From the NCBI RefSeq assembly GCF_008064665.1, contig NZ_VRZA01000004.1, positions 310,001 through 374,000 of the forward strand: DNA of 64,000 bases, given 5' to 3'. The notes under the pieces were generated by a model, which saw only the letters and a program-made list of their open reading frames with translations, ran no database searches and was not told the origin of the DNA. Positions 35,539 through 44,439 of the stretch are shown one piece after another. Position numbers and translations under genes: made by a program. This DNA comes from Parahaliea maris. GTDB taxonomy: Bacteria; Pseudomonadota; Gammaproteobacteria; Pseudomonadales; Halieaceae. The first letter of the stretch is position 1. Every line of letters starts with the position of its first letter.

Positions 35539-36672
35539 TCAGGGCTCCAGCGGCTGGACCGCGGAGCCCGCGGCAATCCGGTGCAGGCCGTCGGCGACCA
35601 CCCGCGCGCCATCGGCAAGGGTGCCGCGGACGTAGGCGCGATCACCGCGCAGCTCGAGCACTTCGACCGCCTCGCGCACGGTTAGCCAGTGACTGTCCTG
35701 TTGCTTGAGCGCCAGTACATTCCACACTCCGCGCTGGCCTTCCAGCAGCGCACTGACCGGTAGCCAGCCACCCGGTTCGGGTATGTGGCGCTGGAGTTGC
35801 AGGGTGATCGCCTCGCCATCCAGGGCGGCCAGGGTTTCCGGCAGTTCAAACACGGCCACTGCCGTGCGCGACGCCGGGTCCAGGTCGGGACGGACCGCCC
35901 GCAGTGGCGCGTTCAGGGTCTGGCCGCGCCACTGCAGCGGGTAGACCTTGCCGGGTGTCAGATCGGCTGCGAGTTCCGGTGGCACGCCCACGTGGGCTTC
36001 CCGGGGCCCGGCCTGGATCAGGCGCAGGATGGGGGTGCCGGGAGAGACCACGGCGCCCGGGTCGGTGTAGAGCGCCGCAACCACGCCGTTGTAGGGCGCG
36101 CGCAGGGCGAGTTTTTCCAGCTCGATATCCAGTCGTTCCAGTTGCGCGGCCACTGACTTGCGCTGGGACTCGAGGGCCTGCGCTCGCAGGCGGGTTTCGT
36201 CAAAGGCTTCCCGGGAAACCGCGCCGCTCGCCTGCAGGTCCCGCTGGCGCTGGGCCTTGAGGTGGGCCAGCTCGAGATCGGCCTGCAGGGTTTCCAGCTC
36301 GGCGGCGGCGGCACTACGGCGGGACTGCAGCAGGCGCGGGTCCTGTTCGGCCAGCAGCTGTCCGGCCTCCACCTCGGTGCCCTCGTTTACTTCAACCCGG
36401 TCCAGCAGCCCGCCGGATTCGAATCCGAGATCGGTTCTGCGCGGCGCTTCCGTAACACCGAGGAAGCGGCGCTCCTCCGCGTATCCTGCGTTCTGCTCAA
36501 ATACCGTGGTGGCCACGGGCAGCGCTGCGGCGGGTTCCCGGGCATCCGATGCCCCGGCCCGCCAGTGCAGGAGGCTGCTCAGCCCGACCGCCAGCAGCAG
36601 TGCCACGGCTGCGCCCGCGGCGGTGCGTACGCGCTGCCGGGAAGTGGTGCTCGGAGAAGAGGGGCTGGGCAT
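35539..36672 (-). CDS. RND periplasmic adaptor (membrane fusion protein)
   Basis: The adaptor that bridges the RND pump to an outer membrane channel. From the ATG at 36672 it has 377 residues. The first about 35 form a signal anchor (VALLLAVGLSSLLHW); then come the lipoyl half GGLLDRVEVNEGTEVEAGQLLAEQD, a coiled-coil hairpin (about 95-170), the second lipoyl half KLALRAPYNGVVAALY and a beta-barrel region (quoted in part). A longer frame to 36756 would start upstream of the promoter at 36714-36741, so I reject it. The stop is four bases before the pump start. First gene of the pump operon. Confidence 0.9.
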   Translation of the reverse strand: MPSPSSPSTTSRQRVRTAAGAAVALLLAVGLSSLLHWRAGASDAREPAAALPVATTVFEQNAGYAEERRFLGVTEAPRRTDLGFESGGLLDRVEVNEGTEVEAGQLLAEQDPRLLQSRRSAAAAELETLQADLELAHLKAQRQRDLQASGAVSREAFDETRLRAQALESQRKSVAAQLERLDIELEKLALRAPYNGVVAALYTDPGAVVSPGTPILRLIQAGPREAHVGVPPELAADLTPGKVYPLQWRGQTLNAPLRAVRPDLDPASRTAVAVFELPETLAALDGEAITLQLQRHIPEPGGWLPVSALLEGQRGVWNVLALKQQDSHWLTVREAVEVLELRGDRAYVRGTLADGARVVADGLHRIAAGSAVQPLEP

Positions 36673-36712
36673 TGGGAGGTGTCCGTTGCGAAGTGTAAGC
36701 CTGGATAGGCGT

Positions 36713-36741
36713 AATGTTAGAGGTCGTAACATTGATGTCAA
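36713..36741 (-). promoter_or_regulatory. Promoter of the RND operon with overlapping operator palindrome
   Basis: On the minus strand a consensus TTGACA (36741-36736) and TAACAT (36719-36714) are 16 bases apart. A perfect inverted repeat AATGTTA-N7-TAACATT (36713-36733) fills the spacer and covers the -10 box, the layout expected for a repressor of the TetR or similar type. No repressor gene lies next to it. The predicted start site is about 35 bases before the adaptor ATG. Confidence 0.65.
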
Positions 36742-36856
36742 GACGCATAATTGCACCGCCGGGTTGCACGTGCGGGGATATCGGCCTTGCAGGGTAGGAA
36801 CCTTTAGGACACAATACGCGCCCTCTGCACCACCAGACCCACGGTGCAGGCGCTAT

Positions 36857-36966
36857 GGTGGCCCGGGCGGTCCCCTCGCAACGATAGGTAGTGAACCCCG
36901 CCAGGCCCGGAAGGGAGCAACGGTAGTTACTGACTCGTGTGCCGGGGTGTGGCTGTTCGGGTCGCC
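36857..36966 (+). ncRNA. ffs: Signal recognition particle RNA (4.5S)
   Basis: The conserved bacterial SRP core is plain: CAGGCCCGGAAGGGAGCAAC (GGAA tetraloop, 36902-36921 region) facing TGACTCGTGTGCCGGG. The ends GGTGGCCCGGGC and GTTCGGGTCGCC pair over about 12 bases to close the hairpin. Size (about 110) matches E. coli 4.5S RNA. A possible promoter is TTGCAG (36787-36792) with CACAAT (36810-36815), 17 bases apart, leaving a leader to be trimmed by RNase P. The RNA works with Ffh in targeting membrane proteins. Confidence 0.93.
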
Positions 36967-37105
36967 TCCACTTTCCCTAAAGAAGCCGTATTTATCAGTA
37001 TGTTGGCATTCTGGTATGTCGGCAGATTCTTACCTGTTCATCATTCCAACATCTCGGCCCTGGAACTGTGGTATCCACAGCCGGGGCGCCATAGCTTATC
37101 GTTGG

Positions 37106-38122
37106 TCAGCTTTTTTCAACTCGCTGCCAAGCCTGTGGCGACAGGCCACACCATTGCTTGAACGCACGAGAAAAAGCACTGAGATCGGTGTAACCCAGCA
37201 CTTCGGCAATCTCACTAAGCGACATAGAGGTGGACTGCAAATAGTGCTGCGCCGACTCTTTTCTGACCTTATTCAACAGCATTCTGAAGTCAGTTCCTTC
37301 AGCTGCCAGCTTGCGCTGCAGGGTGCGTGGGTGCAATGCCAGTAGTTCGGCAAGGGATTGTTTAGAGCACTGGCCCGACATCAGTGTCGTCTTGATTAAT
37401 GCAGTGACCTGATCCGAAATCCTTCCTGTTTCTGTCTGGCTGCTTTTCTCGAGGTACTGGTGAACGACTTTTTGTAGATAACTGTTCTTTTCCGTGTTGA
37501 AAAACGCATCAGCGATCGGCTGTTCATAAAATAGGATGCTGGACTCGGGCTGATTGAATACCACGGGCGCCGCAAAAATCCTTTGTATCTTTTTCCTATC
37601 GCCCACAGGGGCAATATCCAGCCACACCTCAATTGGCCGCCAATCTTTGCCATGAAGTAGTTTGAGGATGCTGTTGGCAACCCCCATGCTCTTTAGCTTG
37701 GCCTGTATATGAGGGTAGTGTTGGGCAAGTTTGGTTGTGTGTGTGAGTTGCGAAATGCCGTTATCGGTTTGAAAAGTGTATTCAGAGCACTGGTTGTGGG
37801 TATGGAGAAAGCGCCTGGAAACCTCGATTGCTTCAGCCTGGCTCTTCGCTTGCTGTAGTGCCACGCCAAATAGTCCAAGATTGGACAGATTCCGCTTGTC
37901 TCCCAACAACAGGCCAAACTCGGGCGTTTTGGTTGTTTGCGCCGCCAAATCCATCAACTGGCAATACGCTCTGTAGGGAATGAAGTGATCCGGGTCATCC
38001 AGTAACCGGGGGCTGATGCCCGCTTCATGCATTAAGTCCAGCGGGCTCACGTTGAACTCGGCCACCAGGTCGGCGAATCCGTTGAGCGCGGTCGTTCTTA
38101 TTAGCTCTGATGACGTCAGCAT
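37106..38122 (-). CDS. AraC-family transcriptional regulator
   Basis: A 338-residue regulator with the N-terminal ligand-binding domain of the OruR/ArgR-like AraC group (about 15-205; YRAYCQLMDLAA, FGLLLGDKRNLSNLG) and a C-terminal double helix-turn-helix (about 240-335; LHPRTLQRKLAAEG and MSLSEIAEVLGYTDLSAFSRAFKQW, quoted in part). It is transcribed away from the crotonase operon with a 126-base gap holding direct repeats (38167-38184), so it probably controls that operon. The gene is markedly less GC-rich than the RND genes beside it (one 60-base line I counted, from 37441, is 40 percent G+C). Confidence 0.92.
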   Translation of the reverse strand: MLTSSELIRTTALNGFADLVAEFNVSPLDLMHEAGISPRLLDDPDHFIPYRAYCQLMDLAAQTTKTPEFGLLLGDKRNLSNLGLFGVALQQAKSQAEAIEVSRRFLHTHNQCSEYTFQTDNGISQLTHTTKLAQHYPHIQAKLKSMGVANSILKLLHGKDWRPIEVWLDIAPVGDRKKIQRIFAAPVVFNQPESSILFYEQPIADAFFNTEKNSYLQKVVHQYLEKSSQTETGRISDQVTALIKTTLMSGQCSKQSLAELLALHPRTLQRKLAAEGTDFRMLLNKVRKESAQHYLQSTSMSLSEIAEVLGYTDLSAFSRAFKQWCGLSPQAWQRVEKS

Positions 38123-38166
38123 ATCCAGTCTTGGCGTGATGTGAGTGCATGTCTCAAATGGTCAAA

Positions 38167-38184
38167 TAACTGTCTTTAACTGTC
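38167..38184. promoter_or_regulatory. Direct repeat, candidate AraC-type operator
   Basis: TAACTGTC occurs at 38167-38174 and again at 38177-38184, a 10-base period that places both copies on one face of the helix. It lies between the divergent AraC and crotonase genes, about 65 bases before the latter, as expected for binding of an AraC-type activator near the -35 region. Confidence 0.5.
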
Positions 38185-38248
38185 AAGCGTTAGTCCGTCT
38201 GTTGATTACACTGCTGAGCATTCCACAACCTGTGATGGAGGAGGGACG

Positions 38249-39064
38249 ATGGCAGTTTCAGCAGCACATTCTGGTGAAATTTCCGTCCGGAGAGATGGGG
38301 CGATCGTTGAAGTGACCCTGGATAACGCGGCCTCTCGTAACCGCATCTCGACGGATGGAGTCATTTTTCTTCGCGAAACTATTCGAGAAATTGGGCTCGA
38401 TACATCGGTTCGCGCGCTGATATTGACCGGCACGGGGGATTGCTTTAGCTCGGGGTTTGATCTTAAGGCGATCGCGGCGGTTGTCGGCAGTCATGAGCAA
38501 GAGCAGCATTCCTACGACGAAGAGAACCTGGGCGGCCTGGCGTTCGAAAAACTGACGCTGGAGATTGAACAGCTCAGGTGTCCGACGATCTGTGCGCTAA
38601 ACGGTCATGTATACGGTGGTGGGGTCGATCTGGTTATGGCTTGCGATTACCGCATAGGCTTTGCCGAAGTAAAGGCCCTGATCCCCGCGGCCAGGATTGG
38701 TTTGCACTATCCCTTGAGTAGTATCCAGCGGCTGGTAGCCAACGTAGGCCGTGGCGTATCGAAACGACTATTGCTTTCTGCTGAGAGCGTGCCGGGTGCT
38801 GAACTGTTGGCCTGCGGGTTCTTGCATGAGCTGGTTGATGTTTCGTCAGTCCGTGATCGAGCCATTGCCGTAGCTGAGCGCTATGCAGGTTTAGCGCCAT
38901 TACCCGTGGAGGCGATGAAAGTCGCGGTGAACCACTTCAGCCAACCGCCTGAAGTAGGTGAATCGCTGCTGAAAGCCTATGCGCAGTGTCTGGAGTCGAA
39001 AGATTTCCTCGCCGGTATAGAGGCGATGATGAATGGCACCGCCCCGACATTCCAGCGTCACTAA
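38249..39064 (+). CDS. Enoyl-CoA hydratase/isomerase family protein (crotonase fold)
   Basis: A 271-residue crotonase-superfamily protein. The oxyanion-hole strings are present: GDCFSSGFDLKAI (first, with GTGDCFSSG) and ALNGHVYGGGVDLVMACDYRI (second, quoted in part). The usual catalytic glutamates are not obvious: position 1 of the dehydratase pair reads VDLVMACD, so it may be an isomerase or hydrolase rather than a classic hydratase. ATG at 38249 follows GGAGGAGGG. It heads a run with a CoA-transferase (33 bases on), a TVP38-like membrane protein and an exported amidohydrolase, all ended by the terminator at 42482. Confidence 0.85.
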   Translation: MAVSAAHSGEISVRRDGAIVEVTLDNAASRNRISTDGVIFLRETIREIGLDTSVRALILTGTGDCFSSGFDLKAIAAVVGSHEQEQHSYDEENLGGLAFEKLTLEIEQLRCPTICALNGHVYGGGVDLVMACDYRIGFAEVKALIPAARIGLHYPLSSIQRLVANVGRGVSKRLLLSAESVPGAELLACGFLHELVDVSSVRDRAIAVAERYAGLAPLPVEAMKVAVNHFSQPPEVGESLLKAYAQCLESKDFLAGIEAMMNGTAPTFQRH

Positions 39065-39096
39065 AGCTGAAGTCTTGAATTCCTGGAGAAATAACG

Positions 39097-40329
39097 ATGA
39101 GTACCGAGCCCACTGGTGTATTGCAAGGTATCCGGGTGCTGGATTTAACCCGTATGCTGGCCGGCCCGTTTTGTACCATGTTGCTGGCAGACCACGGGGC
39201 CGAAGTCATCAAGATCGAGTCGCCCGCCGGTGACCCAACGCGCCTGGCCGGGCCGTTTGCCAGCAATGGTGGCGCGAAGGCTTTGGGAGGTTTCTTCCAG
39301 AGTGTGAATCGCAACAAAAAAAGTGTTGTGCTTGATTTGCGCCAGCAAGAAGGCGTAGCGATCCTGAAAAAACTGGTCGAGACGGCCGACGTTGTCGTCG
39401 AAAACTTTCGTAACGGTGTGATGGAGGAGATGGGTTTGTCTTTTGACGAACTCAAGGCCTGCAACCCCACTCTGGTGTTTGCAAGCATCAGCGGCTTTGG
39501 TGATGCTCGAAACGGTGAAAGCCCTTACGCGAACTGGCCGGCATTTGACCCGATTGCCCAGGCCGTGGGCGGCCTGGTCAGCATGACCGGGCCTCGCAGC
39601 GATATGCCCACCCGTGTGGGCTCCAGCCTGGGTGATATTGTCCCTGGGATGTATGCGGCATTTGGAATCCTGGCCGCGCTACATCGGGCGAAACAGTCTG
39701 GAGAGGCTCAGCATGTCGATGTGGCGATGGCAGATAGCATTTTGTCGATTTGCGAGAGCCTGGTTTACAACTACTCCTATGCTGGTAAATCTTCGAGCCC
39801 GGCGGGTAATCACCACCATCTGGCTGCTCCGGCGGGTCTTTTTAAAGTGAAGGATGGTTGGGTATCGATAGCTGCGATGCAGGATGCTCACTGGGATATT
39901 CTATGCCAGCAATTAAATATGAACGACCTGCATACCGATCCGCGTTTTTCTGATGCCCTGAAGCGAAAAGAGCATCTGGAAGCATTGGAGGAGGGCATGG
40001 CCAGGTATCTGCTGCAGCTGACCAAATTTGAGTTCATGGAGCGACTCGGTGGTTTATTACCTGTGGCTCCGGTCCAGGATGCGCGGGAGATTTTTAACGA
40101 CCCCCATTTCGCTGCAAGGAATATGCTGATCGAAGTTGAAGAGCCCGGCTGTAAAGATAACAAAGTGGTAGCTGGGACGCCGGTGAAATTCAGTGAAACG
40201 GCGTTTGGTGGTTTCAAGCGAGCCCCGCTGAAAGGAGAGCACACGCAACAGGTATTATCGGAGGTCGGGTTTTCTGAGTCGGATATCGGTCATTTGGTAA
40301 ACGACTCGACCATCGTTTGCTACCAGTAA
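39097..40329 (+). CDS. CaiB/BaiF family CoA-transferase
   Basis: Class III CoA-transferases move CoA between carboxylic acids through an enzyme-aspartyl intermediate. The 410-residue protein starts VLDLTRMLAGPFCTMLLAD and has HGAEVIKIESPAGD, NRNKKSVVLDLR and the catalytic aspartate in PAFDPIAQAVGGL (Asp151). Length is typical. Which acids it uses is unknown; next to a crotonase-fold protein and an exported M20 hydrolase it may activate an acid released outside the cytoplasm. ATG preceded by GGAG (eight bases). Moderately lower GC than the core genes. Confidence 0.9.
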   Translation: MSTEPTGVLQGIRVLDLTRMLAGPFCTMLLADHGAEVIKIESPAGDPTRLAGPFASNGGAKALGGFFQSVNRNKKSVVLDLRQQEGVAILKKLVETADVVVENFRNGVMEEMGLSFDELKACNPTLVFASISGFGDARNGESPYANWPAFDPIAQAVGGLVSMTGPRSDMPTRVGSSLGDIVPGMYAAFGILAALHRAKQSGEAQHVDVAMADSILSICESLVYNYSYAGKSSSPAGNHHHLAAPAGLFKVKDGWVSIAAMQDAHWDILCQQLNMNDLHTDPRFSDALKRKEHLEALEEGMARYLLQLTKFEFMERLGGLLPVAPVQDAREIFNDPHFAARNMLIEVEEPGCKDNKVVAGTPVKFSETAFGGFKRAPLKGEHTQQVLSEVGFSESDIGHLVNDSTIVCYQ

Positions 40330-40358
40330 ATTCTCACTCAGACACTAATAATACTGCT

Positions 40359-41051
40359 ATGTCTAAAACCTATCGAAAGTTGCTGCTGCTGGGTTTGGTG
40401 ATACTGGCTATTCTGGTGGCCGGCTCCTATGCCAGAGAAATTTTTGATGTTGAGCTTTCAGTAGAGTCCCTGCGCTCATGGATTACTGAGTCCGGGCCGG
40501 TAGCGCCAATGGTCGCCGTTCTGTTTGTTGCCTTCCGAATGTTACTGGGTATTCCCTCACACCTGGGTTTACTGGTGGTGGGGGTTTGCTTTGGTGCATT
40601 GGAAGGGACGATTTACGGCGCTTTGGGCCTGGTAATCACTGGGATGCTGGCTTTTCTCCTGACGCGATATGGCGGCAGGGATTTCGTCAGGGAGCAGGCA
40701 TCAGAGCGATTGGAAAAAGTGATTAATACTGGCGGGCAACTTAACAGTGCTCTTGTTATAGCAGTTTTCACCGGCTATCCGCTTGGGCTGTTGACACCCG
40801 TGCATAGCGTCGCAGGCGTTACTCCTATGCCGGCGATGATATTTTTTGCGGCACTGTCGGTAGGCGCTGTGGTTCGTGCTGCTTGCTACAGCATTTTTGC
40901 TGGCAGCCTGAGCGCTGATGAGATGGGGCCGTTGCTCTGGTCGTCTGCCTTGATGCTTGGCGTTGTTTTTCTTCCACTGTTTTCCAGGAAATTTCGGGAA
41001 TGGTTGAGAGGGGCGACGCAAAAAACTGTTGAAGTGAACGACAGTCATTGA
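40359..41051 (+). CDS. TVP38/TMEM64 (SNARE-associated/DedA-like) family membrane protein
   Basis: A 230-residue inner-membrane protein with five to six hydrophobic segments. The family core appears as VAVLFVAFRMLLGIPSHLGLLVVGVCFG followed by GALGLVITGMLAFLLTRYGGRDFV (quoted in part), a re-entrant region like that of DedA and VTT-domain proteins, some of which move lipids. I start it at ATG 40359; a TTG at 40317 would overlap the CoA-transferase end. No ribosome site is clear. Its role in this operon is unknown. Confidence 0.75.
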   Translation: MSKTYRKLLLLGLVILAILVAGSYAREIFDVELSVESLRSWITESGPVAPMVAVLFVAFRMLLGIPSHLGLLVVGVCFGALEGTIYGALGLVITGMLAFLLTRYGGRDFVREQASERLEKVINTGGQLNSALVIAVFTGYPLGLLTPVHSVAGVTPMPAMIFFAALSVGAVVRAACYSIFAGSLSADEMGPLLWSSALMLGVVFLPLFSRKFREWLRGATQKTVEVNDSH

Positions 41052-41133
41052 AAGCAGAGAGCAGAGCCGCCTGGGAAAAGTGAAACTATCAGCAATGAAA
41101 TCCCACACTCACACGTAAAGAAGGCTATCCCTG

Positions 41134-42432
41134 ATGATCTCCCCCAGAAACATGTTGTTAGCTACGCTGCTGGCGATGCCAGTCACCAGTTATGCGGCGG
41201 ATATTCAGTCTACCCTCGACCACGCAGCCGATGCGGTAGAAAGTGATGTCATTCGCTGGCGCCGCGATTTTCACCAGCACCCGGAACTGGGTAATCGTGA
41301 GCATCGCACGGCTGGTATTGTCGCAAATCACCTGAAATCCCTGGGTATCGAGGTTACAACAGGTATCGCTCATACCGGCGTGGTCGGTATTCTCAAAGGC
41401 GCCAAGCCTGGGCCAGTGGTGGCGCTGCGTGCGGATATGGACGCGCTTCCGGTCAAGGAGATGACCGGGTTGCCCTTTGCCTCAACAGCCGTTGCAGAGT
41501 ACGGGGGCAAACAGGTACCAGTGATGCACGCCTGCGGCCATGATGCCCACACTGCCATGTTGATGGGAGCTGCGAGCGTTCTTGCTGCCCAGCGCTCAGA
41601 GCTGAGCGGAACCGTGATGTTTATCTTTCAGCCGGCGGAAGAAAGCCCACCGCCAGGGGAAGAGGGCGGCGCGGAACTGATGCTGGAACAAGGGTTATTT
41701 GACACGGTGAAACCCGATGCCGTATTTGGACTCCATGTTGGGGCAGGTACATCGGGTACGGTTACGTATCGCAGTGGCCCGGCACATGCGGCATCAGACA
41801 CGTTTCACATCACCCTGAAGGGCCGCCAATCCCACGGTAGTATGCCCTGGTTCGGTGTCGACCCGGTGACCTTGTCCGGCCAGGTTGTGTTGGGCCTGCA
41901 AACCATTGCCAGCCGCCGGGTTAACCTGATGGAGTCGCCCGCCGTGATCTCCGTGGGTACTATCCGCGGCGGTGTGCGCCACAATATCATCCCGTCTGAG
42001 GTTACTCTGGAAGGAACTATTCGCAGTTTCTACGACCATCAGCGTGCGGCTATTCATGCTGACGTCAAGCAAGTGGTAGAACATCATGCTGAAGCTGTCG
42101 GCGCAACCGCAGACATCGACATCCAGAAGGGGTATCCCGCTCTTATCAATGATCGGGCCCTGATCGCGCGCATGCTCCCCACTATCAAGCAGGTGGTGGG
42201 TGAAACGGGCGCTAATGAAGGTCCCATGGTATTTGGCAGCGACGATTTTTCCTATTTCGCTAATGAAACACCCGGCCTGTTTCTATGGCTCGGTACAACA
42301 CCGCCCGGTGAGGATCCTATGAAATCGGAGCACAACCATTCGCCTTACTTCGATATTGATGAACCCGCATTGAGCAACGGCGTAAAATTGCTGAGCCACC
42401 TGGCGTTTGTTTTCCTGGCCGAGCGAAACTAG
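41134..42432 (+). CDS. Exported M20 family metallo-amidohydrolase
   Basis: A 432-residue protein of the M20D (aminoacylase/hippurate hydrolase/IAA-amino acid hydrolase) group. It has a signal peptide (1-21, cleavage after SYA), then FHQHPELGNREHRTA, LRADMDALPV (metal Asp), HACGHDAHTAM (metal Cys/His pair), FQPAEESPPPGEEGGA (catalytic Glu pair) and the closing FGSDDFSYF with a C-terminal His (NHSPYFDIDE). These enzymes hydrolyse N-acyl amino acids and related amides; export is common in marine gammaproteobacteria. ATG preceded by AAGAAGG. The last gene before a strong terminator. Confidence 0.92.
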   Translation: MISPRNMLLATLLAMPVTSYAADIQSTLDHAADAVESDVIRWRRDFHQHPELGNREHRTAGIVANHLKSLGIEVTTGIAHTGVVGILKGAKPGPVVALRADMDALPVKEMTGLPFASTAVAEYGGKQVPVMHACGHDAHTAMLMGAASVLAAQRSELSGTVMFIFQPAEESPPPGEEGGAELMLEQGLFDTVKPDAVFGLHVGAGTSGTVTYRSGPAHAASDTFHITLKGRQSHGSMPWFGVDPVTLSGQVVLGLQTIASRRVNLMESPAVISVGTIRGGVRHNIIPSEVTLEGTIRSFYDHQRAAIHADVKQVVEHHAEAVGATADIDIQKGYPALINDRALIARMLPTIKQVVGETGANEGPMVFGSDDFSYFANETPGLFLWLGTTPPGEDPMKSEHNHSPYFDIDEPALSNGVKLLSHLAFVFLAERN

Positions 42433-42481
42433 ACCGTCGTAGCCGGCGTGTAGCTCAATTGTCCTCGCGTTCTTCCGGAAC

Positions 42482-42508
42482 AGCCTGACCCGTTGGGTCA
42501 GGCTTTTT
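42482..42508 (+). terminator. Intrinsic terminator of the crotonase-M20 operon
   Basis: AGCCTGACCC and GGGTCAGGCT form a perfect 10-bp stem with a GTT loop, and the stem runs into TTTT on the plus strand. Five As precede the inverted copy on the other strand, so it may also help stop the convergent DUF3604 transcript, which ends at 42520. Confidence 0.9.
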
Positions 42509-42519
42509 CAGGTGCGGGT

Positions 42520-44352
42520 TCAGGGGGTGTACCAGATTGGGGAAGACCAGGCCCGCTCCTGGATGGTCACCGGGATGTCTGTTCGCGGTTTGATACCCAG
42601 GGTCTTCGCATCATAGGTGGACCAGCGCGGCGTGGGAATTTCCAGCACCCGCACGTAGTATACCGCGTGCTGGGCCGGATCGAACTCGGGGTCAGTCCAG
42701 GCCGCTTGCAGTTGGGGCGCACCGATGCTGTTGTCGTAGCTGGCCTCGGCGATATTTACCGTATTGCCCACCGGCGGCAGATTGCCCTGCTCATCGGGCT
42801 TGCGATCATCGGACCAGGCGACGTCGAAGATCTTTTCCTTCTGCCGGCCATCCTCCAGCCAGCCCTTGATCACCTGGACCCGGTCGAGGTTGGCTCCGTC
42901 TGGCTCCATGGCGGCCATGATCAGGAAGACGGGCGCCTTGCCGTCAGGCGCTGAGTGCAAATCGCCACCCATTGGTACGCCCTTGTCATAGGCTTTAGCC
43001 AGCCAGTCACTGCCGCCCGCCATGGCCTTGCTGTCAAAATTGAAACCGCCGAAAAAGCGCAGTTTCATGCGCGGCCCGGTGGTGGCATAGGTCTCCTTGC
43101 GCTGGATTGCGTCGAAGATGGCATCGCGGGTATTGGACTCGGCCCAGACCGCCGCCAGGCCACCAGAGCTGAACCGGCGTACCTGCAGGTTGTTGGCCTC
43201 GGGAAAGCCAGGAAGACCATTGAGACGGTGCCCGGCATCATTCTCCATGCCGAACTTGCCGCGGTAGTTGTTCTCCTCGACCATGGAGGCTGAGTTGTGC
43301 GTATCCGAATCGCCAATCAGGCCAAACTTGAATGGGTTGCCTGCCCCCGAGGCGGCCAGTTCAAGGCCCGCGACATAGGCGGCGCGGGCATAGCCGCCGC
43401 GCCTTTTCTCTGGCGGTTTGGCATCCGCCGACAGGGTATAGTCCCAGATTTCGAAATTGGCGAATTCGTCGTTGGGCGACAGCGTGGGGTGCACTTCCGA
43501 GGTGCCCTTGATCTGGCTGACCTCATAGACGGGTTCGTTGCGCATGCGCGCACTGGCGTAGTCGGCGTCTACCGGACTGCCGCCGTAGCTGGATTTTTCA
43601 GGGAACATCAGGCCGTTACTGGCATTGCCGTTATGGGCCACCGCCAGCAGGTCCACGCCTTTGTCACGCTGGCCGTCCATCCATTGCCAAAGATCCTCGG
43701 GACGGTCGGAATCGATGGCGGAAAAGGGCAGGCCTGGAATACCCATGGAATTCTTGAACAGGACCACCCGGTGCAGGTTCTGCTTACCCGGGTTCGAGGT
43801 CCATTCGTAGGCGGGGAAAGTCGTGAAAGTGCCCGGGTCATTGTGTTTGTCAGCGGTGCTCACAACCTCGGACCAGATGGTGCCCACGATGTCCGGATCT
43901 ACCAGTTCCAAATCCACCTTGCCCTCGCTCATGTTGTTGAGCGTGTCCGAATAGGCCTGGAAGGCGACGGCCTGGTCATCGGAGGTAATTCTGGGGGCGA
44001 GAGGATGCTTGCTCAACGGGCTCTCGGGGTCCGCCATTTTGGGAAACACCCCAAGGAATTCTGCGTGGTCCGAGACCGCGTACCAATCCAGCGGGCGTAG
44101 GATTTTCAGCATCGAGCCGTCGCCGCCCCCGGGGATCGCCTCGCCCCGGGCCCAGCGGTACGCATCATCCGGGGCAGTCACCGAGCCGTTGGCGAAACCG
44201 TCGAAAGAATAGCGGGTGTGTACGTGGAGGTTGCCGAAGTAGACGTCGCGCTGGGCGTTGGGGGCAGGGGCATCAGCTGCTGCCAGTGTCGTAGACGAGA
44301 GAGCGCTTCCGAGCAGGGTAGCGATAGCCATTAGTGAATAAAGTGCGCGCAT
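42520..44352 (-). CDS. Exported DUF3604 protein, PHP-like (copy 2)
   Basis: 610 residues with a signal peptide (1-25, cleavage after LAA/ADA) and the same motif series as copy 1, with differences: GNLHVHTRYSFDG (His43, His45, Asn where copies 1 and 3 have Asp), SDHAEFLG, AHNGNASNGLMF and GDSDTHNSA. The C terminus has the family ending RAWSSPIWYTP. I chose ATG 44352 because GGAGG lies seven bases upstream; the frame extends four codons to a TTG. It is the last gene of the minus-strand cluster with copy 3, an SDR, the TonB receptor, the cupin and another SDR. Proposed periplasmic metal-dependent hydrolase; substrate unknown. Confidence 0.87.
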   Translation of the reverse strand: MRALYSLMAIATLLGSALSSTTLAAADAPAPNAQRDVYFGNLHVHTRYSFDGFANGSVTAPDDAYRWARGEAIPGGGDGSMLKILRPLDWYAVSDHAEFLGVFPKMADPESPLSKHPLAPRITSDDQAVAFQAYSDTLNNMSEGKVDLELVDPDIVGTIWSEVVSTADKHNDPGTFTTFPAYEWTSNPGKQNLHRVVLFKNSMGIPGLPFSAIDSDRPEDLWQWMDGQRDKGVDLLAVAHNGNASNGLMFPEKSSYGGSPVDADYASARMRNEPVYEVSQIKGTSEVHPTLSPNDEFANFEIWDYTLSADAKPPEKRRGGYARAAYVAGLELAASGAGNPFKFGLIGDSDTHNSASMVEENNYRGKFGMENDAGHRLNGLPGFPEANNLQVRRFSSGGLAAVWAESNTRDAIFDAIQRKETYATTGPRMKLRFFGGFNFDSKAMAGGSDWLAKAYDKGVPMGGDLHSAPDGKAPVFLIMAAMEPDGANLDRVQVIKGWLEDGRQKEKIFDVAWSDDRKPDEQGNLPPVGNTVNIAEASYDNSIGAPQLQAAWTDPEFDPAQHAVYYVRVLEIPTPRWSTYDAKTLGIKPRTDIPVTIQERAWSSPIWYTP

Positions 44353-44376
44353 AACATCCTCCAAAGCGTGTTTGAT

Positions 44377-44400
44377 AGCGGTACCCGTCCCGGTACCGCT
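44377..44400 (-). other. Junction hairpin between the two DUF3604 genes
   Basis: AGCGGTACC and GGTACCGCT form a perfect 9-bp stem around CGTCCC, in the 87 bases between copies 3 and 2. No T run follows on the minus strand, so this is not a classical terminator. It is one of five such hairpins in this cluster. Confidence 0.6.
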
Positions 44401-44439
44401 GTGCCCAGATGCTTGTCAGGACCGGTTACATGCCACCCG

